A program made the position numbers and the translations under genes. DNA of 64,000 nucleotides from Lentzea flava (GTDB taxonomy: Bacteria > Actinomycetota > Actinomycetes > Mycobacteriales > Pseudonocardiaceae), in contig NZ_BMRE01000015.1 in the NCBI RefSeq assembly GCF_014648475.1, forward strand, positions 62,001 to 126,000. The letters are read 5' to 3'. Below the pieces are notes generated by a model, which was not told the origin of the DNA, made no database searches, and saw only the letters and a list, made by a program, of their open reading frames with translations. Of the stretch, positions 62,543 to 64,000 are shown piece by piece. Within the stretch, counting starts at the first letter, position 1. Each line of letters opens with the position of its first letter.

Positions 62543-64000
62543 GCACTCCCCCGGAAATGCCCACCGAAGTGCCGTCCGGGCTGCCCGCAGCACCGGAGTT
62601 CACCGAGCCGCTGGCGGAGTGGCACCGCCTGCACGTGCGCATGCTGGTCGTGCGGCCGCTCAACGAGGGCATCGCGATGCTGGTGCCGATCCTCGTCCTG
62701 CTGTTCACCGGCAACGGCGAGAAGTGGCGGCTCTTCGCGAGCGGCGTCACCGTCGCGGTGATCCTCGCGTTCAGCTACTTCATCTGGCGCACCACGAAGT
62801 ACCGCATCACCGACGACCAGGTGGAGCTGCACACGGGGCTGCTGACCCGCAAGCAGCTCGCCGTGCCGCGCGATCGCATCAGGACTGTCGACCTCACGTC
62901 CAAGCCCGGCCACCGCGTCTTCGGGCTGTCGGCGGTGCGGATCGGCACCGGGCAGCAGGACACTCCCGGTACCGACGGCCTCACCCTCGACGCCGTGACG
63001 CAGGAGGAGGCCGAACGCCTGCGGGTGTTGTTGCTGCAGAAGGCGGTCACGCACAAGGCAGGCGCGCCGGGGACCGCCTCCCCCGGCGAGCCGCACGCGG
63101 AAGTGGCGGTGCCCGAGTCGGAGGTCATCTCGCAGCTCGACCTGAAGTGGCTGAAGTTCGCGCCGCTGTCGCTGTCCGGTCTGGTCGCGATCGGTGCCGT
63201 GTTCGGCGTGCTGTCGAACTACGCCGACGACCTCGGCCTGCACCCGGTGCAGGACCTCTGGGAGTGGCTCTTCGAGCACCCGAGCTTCACGCTGCTCGGC
63301 GCGTTCGTCATCGCGCTGGTCGTGCTCGGGCTCGTGCTGTCGGTGCCGCTCTACATCCTCCAGTTCTGGAACTACCGGCTGACCCGCGAGCCGGACGGCA
63401 CGCTGCGCGTGCAGCGCGGCCTGCTCACCACCCGCTCGGTCTCGGTGGAGGAACAGCGCCTGCGCGGTGTCGACATCCAGGAACCGCTGCTGGTCCGCGC
63501 GGGCAGAGGCGCGAAAGCCGTTGCGGTGACGACGGGTCTGGGTTCGAAGGGCGAGAGCAACCTGCTGCTGCCGCCCGCACCGCTGTCCGTGGCGCACCAG
63601 GTCTCCCGTGACGTCCTGAAGGTCGAGGACGACCCGACGACGCGCAAACTGCGCAAGCACCCGTTCGCCGCGTTGCGCCGCAGCCTGATCCGGCACGTGG
63701 TGCCGTGGGTGGTGATCACGGTGGGCCTCGCGATCTGGGCGCCGTCGTGGGCGTGGCCGATCCCGGTGGCGATCATCCCGTTCGCCGCACTGGTCGGCTG
63801 GGACAACTACCGCTCGCTGGGCCACGCGCTGGACGACCGCTATCTCGTCACCCGCAACAACTCTCTCGTCCGCAGCACCGTGGCGTTGCAGCGCACCGGC
63901 ATCATCGGCTGGCGCATCCGGCGCTCGTTCTTCCAGCGCCGCAGCGGGTTGATGACGATCGGCGCGACCACCGCGGCGGGCGCGGGCGTCTACCACGTGA
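62539..64000 (+). CDS. PH-domain membrane protein (YdbT-like), 3' truncated by the window
   Basis: At least 487 residues are visible. Membrane helix pairs at about 40-75 and 215-275 alternate with bPH_2 domains: TTKYRITDDQVELHTGLLTRKQLAVPRDRIRTVDLTSK (first) and FWNYRLTREPDGTLRVQRGLLTTRSVSVEEQRLRGVDIQEP (second). A third helix pair (about 380-415) and the beginning of a third PH domain (RYLVTRNNSLVRSTVALQRTGIIGWRIR) follow. The frame runs open to the end of the window. GTG 62539 overlaps the YdbS-like stop. The pair probably acts at the membrane in envelope protection. Confidence 0.88.
   Translation, partial: MSTPPEMPTEVPSGLPAAPEFTEPLAEWHRLHVRMLVVRPLNEGIAMLVPILVLLFTGNGEKWRLFASGVTVAVILAFSYFIWRTTKYRITDDQVELHTGLLTRKQLAVPRDRIRTVDLTSKPGHRVFGLSAVRIGTGQQDTPGTDGLTLDAVTQEEAERLRVLLLQKAVTHKAGAPGTASPGEPHAEVAVPESEVISQLDLKWLKFAPLSLSGLVAIGAVFGVLSNYADDLGLHPVQDLWEWLFEHPSFTLLGAFVIALVVLGLVLSVPLYILQFWNYRLTREPDGTLRVQRGLLTTRSVSVEEQRLRGVDIQEPLLVRAGRGAKAVAVTTGLGSKGESNLLLPPAPLSVAHQVSRDVLKVEDDPTTRKLRKHPFAALRRSLIRHVVPWVVITVGLAIWAPSWAWPIPVAIIPFAALVGWDNYRSLGHALDDRYLVTRNNSLVRSTVALQRTGIIGWRIRRSFFQRRSGLMTIGATTAAGAGVYHV

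Overview
The window is high-GC actinobacterial DNA. GTG and TTG starts are frequent, there are many 4-bp GTGA or ATGA gene overlaps, and it carries DmdR/IdeR-type iron boxes, an EspG/PPE-like type VII secretion locus, DUF3558 and DUF3152 proteins, and a rifamycin monooxygenase behind a rifamycin-associated element. This combination points to the Pseudonocardiales (a Lentzea/Saccharothrix/Actinosynnema-like genome). That placement is inferred from gene content, not from a marker gene.

Layout. 0-11.5 kb: a decayed ferric-reductase gene, several regulator/enzyme pairs (NmrA-like/AraC, TetR/methyltransferase, CPYC flavoprotein/XRE-cupin), a two-component system, a DUF3152 metalloprotease and a secreted HNH protein. 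11.5-15.4 kb: an iron-box-controlled divergent pair, a hydroxyornithine-type formyltransferase and an ornithine/lysine N-monooxygenase, with an amidohydrolase coupled to the latter; no NRPS is present. 15.3-18.6 kb: ArsR/SRPBCC pair, coiled-coil protein, CYTH-CHAD protein. 18.6-20.2 kb: an IS481-like element that has inserted, with a 15-bp target duplication, into the loop of a long palindromic element. 20.4-26.8 kb: secreted GH20 hexosaminidase, an aldehyde dehydrogenase homologue that has lost its catalytic residues next to its likely GAF-type activator, and an FAD monooxygenase. 26.8-31.1 kb: P-loop-less kinase homologue, ECF sigma operon, second YidC. 29.6-33.8 kb: proline catabolism (PucR regulator, pruA, proline dehydrogenase). 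33.8-38.1 kb: STAND-like TPR ATPase and a family A DNA polymerase behind a perfect 18-bp palindrome. 38.2-41.2 kb: GH16 glucanase, tRNA-Val(GAC), AraC regulator, terpenoid-cyclase-fold protein. 41.4-44.5 kb: ESX-associated genes. 44.5-49.4 kb: lactate monooxygenase-like enzyme and a TPR/secreted protein/SecDF operon. 49.5-52.2 kb: rox and an MFS exporter sharing a rifamycin-responsive promoter region. 52.2-57.0 kb: GH97, Nudix, a MITE-like palindrome, AzoR/MarR pair, ferredoxin-reductase-like enzyme. 57.2-64 kb: small conserved protein, acyl-CoA synthetase, LuxR-TPR regulator, an XRE-TPR regulator divergent from a 49-residue secreted peptide, and two PH-domain membrane proteins (the last cut by the window end).

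The points most worth following are the rox/MFS bidirectional rifamycin promoter (51.0 kb), the XRE-TPR receptor plus secreted proline-rich peptide (60.5-62.0 kb, resembling an RRNPP-type signalling pair), the IS-in-palindrome (18.6-20.2 kb), the MITE at 54.5 kb and the aldehyde dehydrogenase pseudoenzyme (22.0-23.4 kb).
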